Assembly (NCBI GenBank): GCA_002493305.1
Contig: DKYJ01000031.1
Location: forward strand, 1 to 46,143
From: Clostridiales bacterium UBA7103
Lineage (GTDB): Bacteria; Bacillota; Clostridia; Oscillospirales; Oscillospiraceae
Length of the DNA stretch: 46,143 bases
Direction: 5' to 3'
Shown: in pieces, positions 1 through 6,802 of the stretch
Position numbering within the stretch: the stretch's first letter is position 1
How the letters are laid out: every line of letters begins with the position of its first letter
Made by a program: the position numbers and the translations under genes
The notes under the pieces: generated by a model
Database searches by the model: none
Seen by the model: only the letters and a program-made list of their open reading frames with translations
Told to the model about the DNA's origin: nothing

Positions 1-332
1 CCCAGGTTCAGGATGGTATCCATCATGCCGGGCATGGAGGCGCGGGCGCCGGAACGGACGGAGACCAGCATGGGGTTATTCAGATCACCGAACTTTTTGC
101 CGTTGATCTGCTCCATGGTCTCAACATTCTTCATGATCTCAGCCATGATCTCATCGTTTATGCGGCGGCCATCCTCGTAGTACTGAGTGCAGGCCTCAGT
201 GGTGATGGTGAAGCCCTGGGGAACAGGCAGACCGATATTGGTCATCTCGGCAAGGTTAGCGCCCTTGCCGCCCAGCAGCTCGCGCATGGTGGCATTGCCT
301 TCGGAAAACATGTAGACATACTTTTTGCTCAT
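1..332 (-). CDS. ppdK: Pyruvate, phosphate dikinase, N-terminal part (runs off the window)
   Basis: The minus-strand frame starts at an ATG at 330-332, preceded by AGAAAGGA, and stays open to the window edge (about 110 residues visible). The N-terminus MSKKYVYMFSEGNA, followed by GGKGANLAEM and a segment like VPQGFTITTEAC, is the hallmark of the ATP-grasp domain of pyruvate phosphate dikinase. The visible end contains the SVRSGARASMPGMMDT stretch that binds nucleotide in PEP synthase/PPDK proteins. The enzyme reversibly converts PEP, AMP and PPi to pyruvate, ATP and Pi in the cytosol and commonly serves glycolysis in anaerobic Clostridia. PEP synthase is less likely because the start and the MPGMMDT stretch are PPDK-like. 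No clear terminator separates it from rsmA upstream, so some read-through is possible. A TTGACA element about 30 bp upstream lacks a well-spaced -10. Confidence 0.93.
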   Translation of the reverse strand, partial: MSKKYVYMFSEGNATMRELLGGKGANLAEMTNIGLPVPQGFTITTEACTQYYEDGRRINDEIMAEIMKNVETMEQINGKKFGDLNNPMLVSVRSGARASMPGMMDTILNL

Positions 333-419
333 TGTTTTCGTCCTTTCTATAACTAAATTTATTATTTGTCAACATTCATAGATTACCACAAAATTGGCAA
401 AATAATCAATGCACTATAC

Positions 420-1292
420 TCACAAATCCGAGGATATTATCTTCCCGATTTCATCGGAAATTTTTGCAAAACCCACAATATCCAAACTCTCTCCCCGTAT
501 TTGCGGATCAAAGCCTGCGCTTATCAGCGCCTGCCGGGCCTGTTCCTTATTGAGGGCGGGGAAAGCGCTGCATATTCCGTTGGGCAGAGTTTTCCTCCGC
601 TGGTTGAAAGAGGCCCGGATAAGCCGGAACATCAGCGCTTCGTCCCGCACCTCGGCGGGTCTCTCCTCGCGCCTGGTCAGGTGTATAACGGAGGAGGTCA
701 CCTTAGGCTGTGGGATAAAGCAGGAGGGCGGCACATCGAAGAGAAGCTCCGCGCGCATATGCCAGTTGACAAACACCCCGAAGGCGCCGTATTCCGCTGT
801 TCCCGGCCTTGCACAGATGCGCTGAGCCACTTCCTTTTGTATCATCACCGTCACGCTCTCAAAGCAGCCCGCTTCGATAATGGCGGTGAGTATGGGGCTT
901 GTGATGTTATAGGGGAGATTGGCGCAGACCACCGGGCGCAGACCGCCGAGCTTATCGGCCGCCAGCGCCGCAAGATCGGTTTTCAGCGCGTCGGCAAAGA
1001 CGACCTCCACATTGGAAAGGCCTCCCAGCGTCTCCTCAAGCACCGGGCGCAGGGCATTGTCAAGCTCCACCGTGACCACCTTACCCGCAAGCTTTGACAG
1101 CTCCGCCGTCAGGCAGCCGACGCCGGGGCCTATCTCCAGAACGCCGGTCTTCCCGTCCAACCCCGCGCTCTCCGCTATGCTCCGCGGCACCCAGTCCGCC
1201 ACCAGAAAATTCTGCCCCTTGGACTTTGAAAAGCGAAAGCCCTGCCGCCCTAAAAGCGCCCTGATATAGTCAATATCCGTCAGCTTATTCAT
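420..1292 (-). CDS. rsmA: 16S rRNA (adenine1518/1519-N6)-dimethyltransferase RsmA (KsgA)
   Basis: This 290-residue protein has the full KsgA signature. QNFL (27-30) precedes the SAM-binding motif EIGPGVG (53-59), an acidic VTVELD motif near 74-79, and the catalytic NLPY (125-128) with the following NITSPIL. It dimethylates two adjacent adenines in the 3'-terminal hairpin of 16S rRNA late in 30S assembly. Length is normal for the family. The start ATG overlaps the stop of the preceding small membrane-protein gene by 4 bp (ATGA) and has only a weak ribosome site, so translation is probably coupled. It is the last gene of the rimM-trmD-(membrane protein)-rsmA run. Confidence 0.96.
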   Translation of the reverse strand: MNKLTDIDYIRALLGRQGFRFSKSKGQNFLVADWVPRSIAESAGLDGKTGVLEIGPGVGCLTAELSKLAGKVVTVELDNALRPVLEETLGGLSNVEVVFADALKTDLAALAADKLGGLRPVVCANLPYNITSPILTAIIEAGCFESVTVMIQKEVAQRICARPGTAEYGAFGVFVNWHMRAELLFDVPPSCFIPQPKVTSSVIHLTRREERPAEVRDEALMFRLIRASFNQRRKTLPNGICSAFPALNKEQARQALISAGFDPQIRGESLDIVGFAKISDEIGKIISSDL

Positions 1293-1468
1293 CTGTTCTT
1301 AAAATACCTGAGCCACTGGCCCACAACGCACATTATCACCAGCACGCCGCCGCAGATCTTGCCGAAAAGATCTCCTGTCGCCACAAGCAGCAGGCCAAAG
1401 GCCGCTGCCGCCACAAGCGTCCAGATAATTGCCGCGATGAGAAAGCGGCGCGATTGATCGTCTTTCAT
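1289..1468 (-). CDS. Small two-helix membrane protein of unknown function
   Basis: About 59 residues. I place the start at the ATG at 1466-1468 because GAGG lies 6 bases upstream; a GTG at 1478-1480, overlapping the trmD stop, would add four residues. A charged N-terminus (MKDDQSRR) is followed by two hydrophobic segments, roughly residues 9-28 (IAAIIWTLVAAAAFGLLLVA) and 34-50 (ICGGVLVIMCVVGQW), and a basic tail RYFKNR. No family is recognised. It sits between trmD and rsmA and overlaps or abuts both, so it is co-translated with tRNA- and rRNA-methylation enzymes, but nothing in the sequence links it to them functionally. Confidence 0.75.
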   Translation of the reverse strand: MKDDQSRRFLIAAIIWTLVAAAAFGLLLVATGDLFGKICGGVLVIMCVVGQWLRYFKNR

Positions 1469-1476
1469 ATTCTGCC

Positions 1477-2763
1477 TCACCGTTTCAAAATTTTTTCATA
1501 GGCCTGCCGCGCTGTGTCATGTCCCGGCTCAACGATGACCTGAACATTGCCCCGGTATCTGAAGCCCGCATCCCGCAGCAGGCGCTGCATGGCCTTGTTT
1601 TTTCTGTGCGTGTCAGTGCGTATACAGCGCAGGCCGTAGGCGCGGCACTGCTCCTCGGCGCATTTTATAAGGCGCTCCGCCATGCCGCTGCCCCTATATT
1701 TCTCCGCCACCGCCGCTCTGTGCAGCACACAGCAGCTCATGTCCGCCGTCCACTTGCCGTCGGTAATATCGGCGTAGGTCTTTTCCTCGCGCGTAGATAG
1801 CGTGAAGAAGCCGGCGGTCTCACCGCCATGGCTCACTATGAAGCACTCCCCCCGGTCAATGTCAAAGCGAAAGGCCGCCTCGTTTGGGTAGTCCCCCTGC
1901 CACTGGTCGACGCCCCGGCGCTTCAAAAGCGCCCGCGCCTGAGCGACGATATCAAGGATCGCCGGAATATCCTCTTCCCTCGCCGCCCTGTATGCGACAG
2001 GCTCGGTAAGCTTTATTCTGCCCTGCTCTTTTTTCACTTTTTCCATGAGCTTGAGGTCGTTTTTATCTGTCAGGCGCAGCTTTTCAAACATATCCGGGCG
2101 TTTTTCCATGGTGCGCTCAAGCTGCTTTTTCCGCCGCCACTGTTCCACCTTCTCATGGTTGCCCTCCAGCAGCACATCGGGCACTGCGCGCCCCTCCCAG
2201 ACCTCCGGCCGCGTGTACTGCGGGTATTCCAGCAGTCCGTCCCAGTGGCTCTCTCCGGTGTAGCACTGCTCGTCCGCCAGAACGCCGGGGATAAGCCGGC
2301 AGACCGAATCCGCCACGGCCATGGCGGCTATCTCCCCTCCGGTCAGGACAAAGTCCCCCAGTGAGATCTCCTCGTCCACGCACTGCTCGATAAAGCGCTC
2401 GTCAACGCCCTCATAGTGCCCGCAGACCAGCACAAGCTGGTCATAGTCCCGGCTGAGACGCTTTGCCGTCTCCTGTGTATATGGCTTGCCCTGCGGGGAC
2501 ATATAGATCACCCTGCGGCGTGCCGCCTTTGAAGTTGACATAATATTTTCTAAACATGACTTGAGCGGCTGAGCCATCATGACGCAGCCCCAGCCGCCTC
2601 CGTAAGGGTAATCGTCCACCTGACGCTGCTTATTCTCGGTAAAATCCCGAATCTGCACGCAGTTTATCTCAATTATGCCCTTTTTGGCCGCTCTACCGAT
2701 GATACTCTCATGCAAAACGGCGTTCACCGTGTCCGGGAACAGGGTCATTATATCTATCCGCAT
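1477..2763 (-). CDS. trmD: tRNA (guanine37-N1)-methyltransferase TrmD fused to a C-terminal GNAT acetyltransferase domain
   Basis: Residues 1 to about 245 are TrmD. The start MRIDIMTLFP, the SPQGKPYTQETAKRL loop, the trefoil-knot SAM site CGHYEGVDERF, and DEEISLGDFVLTGGE followed by RLIPGVL are all present. TrmD makes m1G37 in tRNAs reading CUN, CCN and CGG and prevents +1 frameshifting. After a charged linker (about 245-260), residues to 428 form a GNAT domain with REEDIPAILDIV, the acetyl-CoA loop EKYRGSGMAERL and a C-terminal NKAMQRLLRDAGF motif. TrmD alone is usually about 240-260 residues, so the frame is a fusion; I see no internal stop or frameshift. I chose the ATG at 2761-2763 because TrmD proteins start this way; a GTG at 2770-2772 is possible. 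It lies just downstream of rimM. Confidence 0.93.
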   Translation of the reverse strand: MRIDIMTLFPDTVNAVLHESIIGRAAKKGIIEINCVQIRDFTENKQRQVDDYPYGGGWGCVMMAQPLKSCLENIMSTSKAARRRVIYMSPQGKPYTQETAKRLSRDYDQLVLVCGHYEGVDERFIEQCVDEEISLGDFVLTGGEIAAMAVADSVCRLIPGVLADEQCYTGESHWDGLLEYPQYTRPEVWEGRAVPDVLLEGNHEKVEQWRRKKQLERTMEKRPDMFEKLRLTDKNDLKLMEKVKKEQGRIKLTEPVAYRAAREEDIPAILDIVAQARALLKRRGVDQWQGDYPNEAAFRFDIDRGECFIVSHGGETAGFFTLSTREEKTYADITDGKWTADMSCCVLHRAAVAEKYRGSGMAERLIKCAEEQCRAYGLRCIRTDTHRKNKAMQRLLRDAGFRYRGNVQVIVEPGHDTARQAYEKILKR

Positions 2764-2768
2764 AGCAC

Positions 2769-3257
2769 TCACATTCCCTCTATAAGCCGCACTCGTACAA
2801 TTCCCGCCTCGGCATCGGTTGACATAATAAATTCAGGTACAGCAGGGATAAGGTGCTCCTTCTCCCCCCGGACGACATATACGCGGTTGGCCGGCGTCTC
2901 CAGCACTTCGCAGAGCTTTCCCACCTCCGCGCCGCTCTCGTCCAGAACGCTCGAGCCGATTATGTCCTGAATGAAAAACGCTCCCTTTGGAAGCCGGGCG
3001 TCCGCGCGGTTTATCTGCACGGTTTTGCCCTTGAGCGCCATGGCCGCGTTCACATCGCAAACGCCCTCCAGCGCGGCCAGCAGGAAGCCCTTGTGCTCCC
3101 TCGCCGAGAGAACCGCCGTTTCCCTGCCGCCGATATAAAGACGCTTGAATTTCTTCATAAAGGAAGGGCTGTCAAGCCACACCTCGATTTTCACTTCACC
3201 CGCCACTCCATGGGTGTTAATGATGCGTCCGGCGTCAATAAATGCCTGTTTTTCCAT
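2769..3257 (-). CDS. rimM: Ribosome maturation factor RimM
   Basis: A 162-residue RimM. The N-terminal RimM beta-barrel begins with AFIDAGRIINTHGVAGEVKI, and the C-terminal PRC-barrel part contains IQDIIGSSVLDESG and the VYVVRGEKEHLIPAVPEFI motif. RimM binds S19 and the 16S head domain during 30S maturation. The start ATG at 3255-3257 follows an AGGAGC ribosome site. It heads the minus-strand operon rimM-trmD-membrane protein-rsmA and has a good promoter about 40 bp upstream. The stop is only 5 bp from the trmD ATG. Confidence 0.95.
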   Translation of the reverse strand: MEKQAFIDAGRIINTHGVAGEVKIEVWLDSPSFMKKFKRLYIGGRETAVLSAREHKGFLLAALEGVCDVNAAMALKGKTVQINRADARLPKGAFFIQDIIGSSVLDESGAEVGKLCEVLETPANRVYVVRGEKEHLIPAVPEFIMSTDAEAGIVRVRLIEGM

Positions 3258-3293
3258 GTGTTTTGCTCCTGAAAAATTATTCCGTATTTTGTT

Positions 3294-3322
3294 AGTTTAT
3301 CATATATTTCCCAATTTGCCAA
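3294..3322 (-). promoter_or_regulatory. Sigma-A promoter for rimM operon
   Basis: Reading the minus strand: -35 TTGGCA at 3322-3317, a 17-bp spacer, and -10 TAAACT at 3299-3294 preceded by TGA, which gives an extended -10 (TGnTAAACT). Transcription would begin near 3287, about 30 bases before the rimM ATG. Confidence 0.55.
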
Positions 3323-3429
3323 GATGTCAGAAGAAGCAGACGCGTTAGACGAAAGCAATTACATTCCGTTTCCCTCGCAGGCTCGGAAAACTGCATATCC
3401 ATTATTTCCGTCTTCCTTTCCAACCCGAA

Positions 3430-3455
3430 CCCGCCGCGCCGGGTCTCGCGGCGGG
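3430..3455. repeat. GC-rich inverted repeat in the rimM upstream gap
   Basis: CCCGCCGCG (3430-3438) and CGCGGCGGG (3447-3455) form a perfect 9-bp stem with an 8-base loop. No T-run follows on either strand. The gap 3258-3540 otherwise holds the rimM promoter and the lipoprotein terminator; no gene is supported there. Confidence 0.5.
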
Positions 3456-3503
3456 CGGGGAGAGACGTCGAAGGCTTCGAGGCTTTATCTGCACATTAAA
3501 AGA

Positions 3504-3527
3504 ACCGCGCCCGTAGGCGCGGTGTTT
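3504..3527 (-). terminator. Intrinsic terminator after the lipoprotein gene
   Basis: ACCGCGCC (3504-3511), loop CGTA, GGCGCGGT (3516-3523) form an 8-bp stem. On the minus strand it is followed by TCTTTTAA, and on the plus strand by GTTTT, so it may work in both directions. It lies just past the stop of the minus-strand lipoprotein gene. Confidence 0.75.
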
Positions 3528-3540
3528 TAAGAAATTATTC

Positions 3541-4398
3541 TTATTTTACCCCGGCGGGAAGCTCGATTTTGCCCACCTCGTCAAACTCGGAGAGGTTCAC
3601 GCTCGCGGTGGCCGCACCCAGCTTTATATCAAGCGGCAGACCGGCAATGCCGCTGTCCTCAAGGACATCTTCCATAACCTCGTCAATAGCCTCTGACAGC
3701 AGGCTCTGCATCAGCTCCGTCACATCCACATCCACGCGCACGACCATGCTCGACTTGTTGTCTATCCATATGCTCACCGGCACATCCTTAAGCGCGGCAG
3801 CATCATCGCTGTCAAGCTCAAGCCCTAAGCTGCTCTCCAGCGCATCGTCAGCCCCGGACGCGTCTATGAGCTGCACAAGGCTTGCAGCGTCTATCTGCCC
3901 GGAGTATTTGGTGGTAGCTGAGCCGTTTATCTTCTCCTCGCCCGCCTTTTCAAAGCTGTCGGCCCATTTGGAGAGCAGCGCAAGGCTGTCCTTAACGCTC
4001 ATGCCGTTAACATCAACATCAACTTCCACAGTCCCGCGCTCCCATGTCTTGCCGCCGTCATCGGAGGCATAGGCCATGCGCTCCCCCGCCTCATCGACGA
4101 TATAGATCTGCGCCTGCTGACTGATGCCCATGGCCTCGACATCCATATCCATCTTCATGGCAAAAGGCTCTGTGTTCAGGTCTATTCCGGCTTTGATCGC
4201 AGCGTCCACATCCATGCTCTGCCCCATGACGGCAAGCTCCATATCAAGCGCGAAATCCACATCCATGTGCATACTCTTAAGCTGACCCATATTGGCGGCA
4301 GATTTTGCCATCTTTCTCTCAAAAGAGCCGCAGGCCGAGAGGCACAGCAGCATTGAAAGCGCCAACAGCAGCGCAAGAAGTTTTTTCAGTTTTTTCAT
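3541..4398 (-). CDS. Secreted lipoprotein of unknown function (DUF6612-like layout)
   Basis: A 285-residue protein with a lipoprotein signal: basic MKKLKK, a leucine-rich core, and the lipobox LSAC, giving a mature lipidated Cys at about residue 23. The mature part is rich in alternating Asp/Met/Val beta strands (MDVDFALDMEL, KMDMDVEAMG, VEVDVDVNG, VRVDVDVTEL) and has a mid-protein ERMAYASDDGGKTWERG segment. This resembles LolA/LppX-like beta-sheet lipoproteins found in many Firmicutes; the DUF6612 comparison is from memory and uncertain. It would sit on the outer face of the membrane. The start ATG follows AAAGGAG. It is monocistronic, with its own promoter and terminator, and is a likely client of the Lgt enzyme encoded at 17.1 kb. 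Function unknown. Confidence 0.85.
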   Translation of the reverse strand: MKKLKKLLALLLALSMLLCLSACGSFERKMAKSAANMGQLKSMHMDVDFALDMELAVMGQSMDVDAAIKAGIDLNTEPFAMKMDMDVEAMGISQQAQIYIVDEAGERMAYASDDGGKTWERGTVEVDVDVNGMSVKDSLALLSKWADSFEKAGEEKINGSATTKYSGQIDAASLVQLIDASGADDALESSLGLELDSDDAAALKDVPVSIWIDNKSSMVVRVDVDVTELMQSLLSEAIDEVMEDVLEDSGIAGLPLDIKLGAATASVNLSEFDEVGKIELPAGVK

Positions 4399-4445
4399 GT
4401 CACTTGTCTCCTTTTTGATTCAATAGTGTCCACTTTAATATATAC

Positions 4446-4474
4446 AGTATATTACACGAAAAGGAAAAATACAA
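4446..4474 (-). promoter_or_regulatory. Promoter for the lipoprotein gene
   Basis: On the minus strand: -35 TTGTAT (4474-4469), a 17-bp spacer, -10 TATACT (4451-4446). The start would be near 4439, about 40 bases before the ATG. The -35 is weak, the -10 good. Confidence 0.5.
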
Positions 4475-4493
4475 GCAGAAAAGGAGGAGGCCG

Positions 4494-4711
4494 CCACCTA
4501 TGCCGTTCTATAGAAGGTGGACAAAGCCTCGTAGAGTTCGCCGCTCGCAGGCGGCGAAGAAAGTATAGTAGGTTTTCAGCGGCGGCATGTACGTCGCTGA
4601 AAACGCTCCTCGCGGAGAGAGTGTATTTTTGACCGCGTGTGGCGGTCAAAAATACGCGGGTCGGAGCGCAAACTCTTTTTGTAAACAAAGGCTCTGCCTT
4701 TGTTTACAGGT
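4494..4711. repeat. Array of consecutive hairpins between khpA and the lipoprotein gene
   Basis: The 4399-4748 gap has no convincing gene. It holds a chain of inverted repeats: 4494-4520 (CCACCT/AGGTGG), 4537-4558 (TTCGCCGC/GCGGCGAA), 4572-4604 (GTTTTCAGCG/CGCTGAAAAC), 4606-4617 (CTCC/GGAG), 4621-4657 (16 bp with one G-T pair, core TATTTTTGACCGC), and 4681-4707 (GTAAACAAAGGC/GCCTTTGTTTAC). The next hairpin, at 4714-4744, is the khpA terminator. An alternative perfect 10-bp pairing links 4692-4701 with 4716-4725. Either strand could carry a structured RNA. A weak plus-strand promoter (TTGATT 4415-4420, 18 bp, TATATA 4439-4444) precedes the array. Confidence 0.7.
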
Positions 4712-4713
4712 TA

Positions 4714-4746
4714 AAAAAGGCAGAGGCACAGCCTCCGCCTTTTTAT
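4714..4746 (-). terminator. Bidirectional terminator after khpA
   Basis: AAAAAGGC (4714-4721), GAGGC (4723-4727), loop ACA, GCCTC (4731-4735), GCCTTTTT (4737-4744): a 13-bp stem with one A/C mismatch, flanked by A and T runs on both sides. It begins only a few bases past the khpA stop and should end the ylxM-ffh-rpsP-khpA transcript. Confidence 0.75.
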
Positions 4747-4748
4747 AC

Positions 4749-4979
4749 TCAGTCCATAATCTCGACTGATACTTTCTTGCCCTTTCTCTGGGCAACGGCT
4801 CGCATGAGGATACGGATCTGCTTGACGATCCGCCCCTGCCGGCCGATGACCTTGCCCGTATCGCCGTCAGCGACGCGAACTTCAAAAACCGTTTCGCCGT
4901 CGGCTTTGCGCTCGGTCACAGAGACCTCATCGGGTTTATCCACAAGGCTCTGTACGATGTAGGTCAAAAGTTCTTTCAT
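4749..4979 (-). CDS. khpA: KH-domain RNA-binding protein KhpA (YlqC)
   Basis: A 76-residue single KH domain that begins MKELLTYIVQSLVDKPDEV, with the nucleic-acid-binding GxxG loop as GRQG in KVIGRQGRIVKQIR. KhpA partners with KhpB (Jag) and binds many RNAs in Firmicutes, affecting cell elongation and division. Length and position directly after rpsP are the standard Firmicutes arrangement, which supports the call. It is the last gene of the SRP/S16 operon and is followed at once by a terminator hairpin. Confidence 0.95.
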   Translation of the reverse strand: MKELLTYIVQSLVDKPDEVSVTERKADGETVFEVRVADGDTGKVIGRQGRIVKQIRILMRAVAQRKGKKVSVEIMD

Positions 4980-4997
4980 GCTGGTAGAAACTCCTTA

Positions 4998-5234
4998 TTA
5001 GCCCTCGACCTTTTTCAGCAGGCCGCGGACGGTGTCGGTGGGCTGAGCGCCATTGGCGATCCAATACTTTGCCCGCTCCATGTCGACCTTGAGCTTGCTG
5101 CCCTCGGCCATGGGATCGTAAGTGCCAAGCTCCTCGATGAAACGGCCGTCACGGGGGCTGCGGGAGTCCGCCACGACGATGCGGTAGTAAGGGGCCTTCT
5201 TTGCGCCCATTCTGCGAAGTCTGATTTTAACCAT
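4998..5234 (-). CDS. rpsP: 30S ribosomal protein S16
   Basis: Seventy-eight residues starting MVKIRLRRMGAKKAPYYRIV, then DSRSPRDGRFIEELGTYDP and a C-terminal WIANGAQPTDTVRGLLKK, the full S16 pattern. An upstream in-frame ATG at 5262-5264 would add ten residues, but GGAGGTG sits 9 bases before the ATG at 5232-5234 and S16 proteins start at this position. It binds 16S rRNA early in 30S assembly. It lies between ffh and khpA. Confidence 0.97.
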   Translation of the reverse strand: MVKIRLRRMGAKKAPYYRIVVADSRSPRDGRFIEELGTYDPMAEGSKLKVDMERAKYWIANGAQPTDTVRGLLKKVEG

Positions 5235-5267
5235 GTGTATATTCACCTCCATGTAATTTTTCATATA

Positions 5268-5308
5268 TTACAAGCGCTTGTAACGCGTGTAAACTGAGTG
5301 TAAACTGA
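5268..5308. repeat. 16-bp perfect palindrome plus tandem 11-bp repeat between ffh and rpsP
   Basis: TTACAAGCGCTTGTAA (5268-5283) is a perfect palindrome centred on AAGCGCTT, the core typical of LacI-family operators, including CcpA sites. It is followed by GTGTAAACTGA twice in tandem (5287-5297 and 5298-5308), ending right at the ffh stop codon. No gene lies here. Role as operator or RNA element is inference. Confidence 0.6.
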
Positions 5309-6682
5309 TTAGAACTTCAAGCCGCCCAGCATTCCGCCGAGGCCGCCCATGCCGCCCATGCGGGACATTTTCTTCTGCATCTTTTTCATGTTCTTGCCGC
5401 TGAACTGCTTTACCATCGCCTGCATGGCGTCAAACTGCTTGAGCAGACGGTTTACGTCCACAACGGCCGTGCCGGAGCCTGCGGCGATGCGCTTTTTGCG
5501 GCTGCTGTTGAGAATGGAGGGATTGTCCCTCTCCGCCTGAGTCATGGAGAGGATAATGGCCTCCTGCCTCGCCATGAGCTTATCGTCAACGCTGGCGCCC
5601 TGAAGAGCTTTCGCGTCAATTCCGGGGAGCATACCGGCGATGCTGCCGATATCGCCCATGTTTTTTATCTGAGCCATCTGGTCAAGATAATCGCTGAGAG
5701 TAAAGCGGTTTGCCCTCAGGCGCTCCGCCGCCTCCAGAGCTTTTTTTTCATCAAAGCTCTGCTCGGCCTTTTCAATAAGCGTCAGCACATCGCCCATACC
5801 GAGTATGCGCGAAGCCATACGATCCGGGTGGAAAGGCTCTATCATGTCAAGCTTTTCGCCCACGCCTATGAACTTGATAGGCTTGCCGGTGGCCGCCCTG
5901 ATAGAGAGGGCAGCACCGCCGCGCGCGTCACCGTCGAGCTTGGAGAGCATGACGCCAGTAACTCCCAGCGCTTCGTCAAAGGCGGTTGCGGCGTTCACCG
6001 CGTCCTGACCGGTCATAGCGTCCACCACCAGCAGGATCTCTGCGGGGTTTACCGCGTCCCGGATATTCTGAAGCTCCGCCATCAGCGCCTCGTCAATATG
6101 AAGCCTGCCGGCGGTATCAAGGAAGACAAGGTCGTTGCCGTGCTTTCTGGCGTGCTCCACGGCGGCCTTGGCTATGTCAACGGGGTTTGTCTGCCCCATC
6201 TGGAAAACGGGGATATTGAGCTGCGCGCCCACGGTTTCAAGCTGCTTTATGGCGGCGGGGCGGTAGATATCGCAGGCGGCCAGCAGCGGGCGCTTGCCCT
6301 GCTTGCGCATATACGCGGCGAGCTTTGCGCCGTTGGTGGTCTTGCCCGCGCCCTGAAGCCCGACGAGCATCACGACGCTGGGGGACTTGTCCCCGATAAG
6401 AAGCTTCTGGTTCTCCCCGCCCATAAGGGCGCAAAGCTCCTCATTGACTATTTTGATGACCATCTGGGCGGGAGAAAGGGCTTCCAGCACCTCCCTGCCG
6501 CTGGCGCGCTCGGTGACGGTTTTGGTAAAGTCCTTGACCACCTTATAGCTCACATCCGCCTCGAGCAGGGCCATGCGCACCTCGCGCATCGCCTCTTTTA
6601 CATCGGCGGGGGTAAGCCGTCCCTTGCCGCGCAGCCGCTTGAACGCGGCATTCAGTTTATCGGATAAACTCTCAAACGCCAT
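5309..6682 (-). CDS. ffh: Signal recognition particle protein Ffh (SRP54)
   Basis: A 457-residue Ffh with three parts: an N-terminal helical bundle; the GTPase domain, with G1 GLQGAGKTT (108-116), CDIYRPAAIKQL, DTAGR and the SKLDGDARGGAALS motif; and the methionine-rich M domain, with the SGT element in IAAGSGTAV and a Gly/Met tail GGMGGLGGMLGG. Ffh binds signal peptides and 4.5S RNA and docks with FtsY to target membrane proteins. The start ATG at 6680-6682 has a GGAG site 8 bases upstream, but that site lies inside the 3' arm of a long hairpin (see 6688-6758), so initiation may be limited or regulated. It lies downstream of ylxM and upstream of rpsP-khpA. Confidence 0.97.
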   Translation of the reverse strand: MAFESLSDKLNAAFKRLRGKGRLTPADVKEAMREVRMALLEADVSYKVVKDFTKTVTERASGREVLEALSPAQMVIKIVNEELCALMGGENQKLLIGDKSPSVVMLVGLQGAGKTTNGAKLAAYMRKQGKRPLLAACDIYRPAAIKQLETVGAQLNIPVFQMGQTNPVDIAKAAVEHARKHGNDLVFLDTAGRLHIDEALMAELQNIRDAVNPAEILLVVDAMTGQDAVNAATAFDEALGVTGVMLSKLDGDARGGAALSIRAATGKPIKFIGVGEKLDMIEPFHPDRMASRILGMGDVLTLIEKAEQSFDEKKALEAAERLRANRFTLSDYLDQMAQIKNMGDIGSIAGMLPGIDAKALQGASVDDKLMARQEAIILSMTQAERDNPSILNSSRKKRIAAGSGTAVVDVNRLLKQFDAMQAMVKQFSGKNMKKMQKKMSRMGGMGGLGGMLGGLKF

Positions 6683-6687
6683 AATTT

Positions 6688-6758
6688 AATCTCCATTCTG
6701 CTGCATATAGGCAGCACAAACAGGAATGAAAACCTCCAACTGCGGCAGAATGGAGATT
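6688..6758 (-). promoter_or_regulatory. Long hairpin sequestering the ffh ribosome-binding site
   Basis: On the minus strand AATCTCCATTCTGCCGC (6758-6742) pairs over 17 bp, with one mismatch, with GCAGCAGAATGGAGATT (6704-6688). The loop is 37 bases. The GGAG Shine-Dalgarno of ffh (6694-6691) lies in the 3' arm. The loop carries another GGAGG (near 6738). This could act as a translational switch between ylxM and ffh. Confidence 0.65.
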
Positions 6759-6784
6759 GTTCGGCACGCCGTTTTTAATAAATT

Positions 6785-6802
6785 AGTGTGATTATTCACA
6801 CT
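6785..6802. repeat. Hairpin at the ylxM stop codon
   Basis: AGTGTGA (6785-6791), loop TTAT, TCACACT (6796-6802) overlaps the ylxM stop. No strong T-run follows, so it is not a convincing terminator; it may protect or process the polycistronic mRNA. Confidence 0.4.

Noticed and set aside
4452..4688. Short frames in the hairpin zone, one on each strand
   Set aside because: They consist of inverted repeats, have no credible start and give low-complexity peptides; treated as structure, not genes.
6683..6800. Possible 4.5S/SRP RNA next to ffh
   Set aside because: The hairpin lacks the conserved loop and asymmetric bulge of SRP RNA (no GGAAGCAGC-type or GUCCGGAA element); it looks like a leader hairpin.
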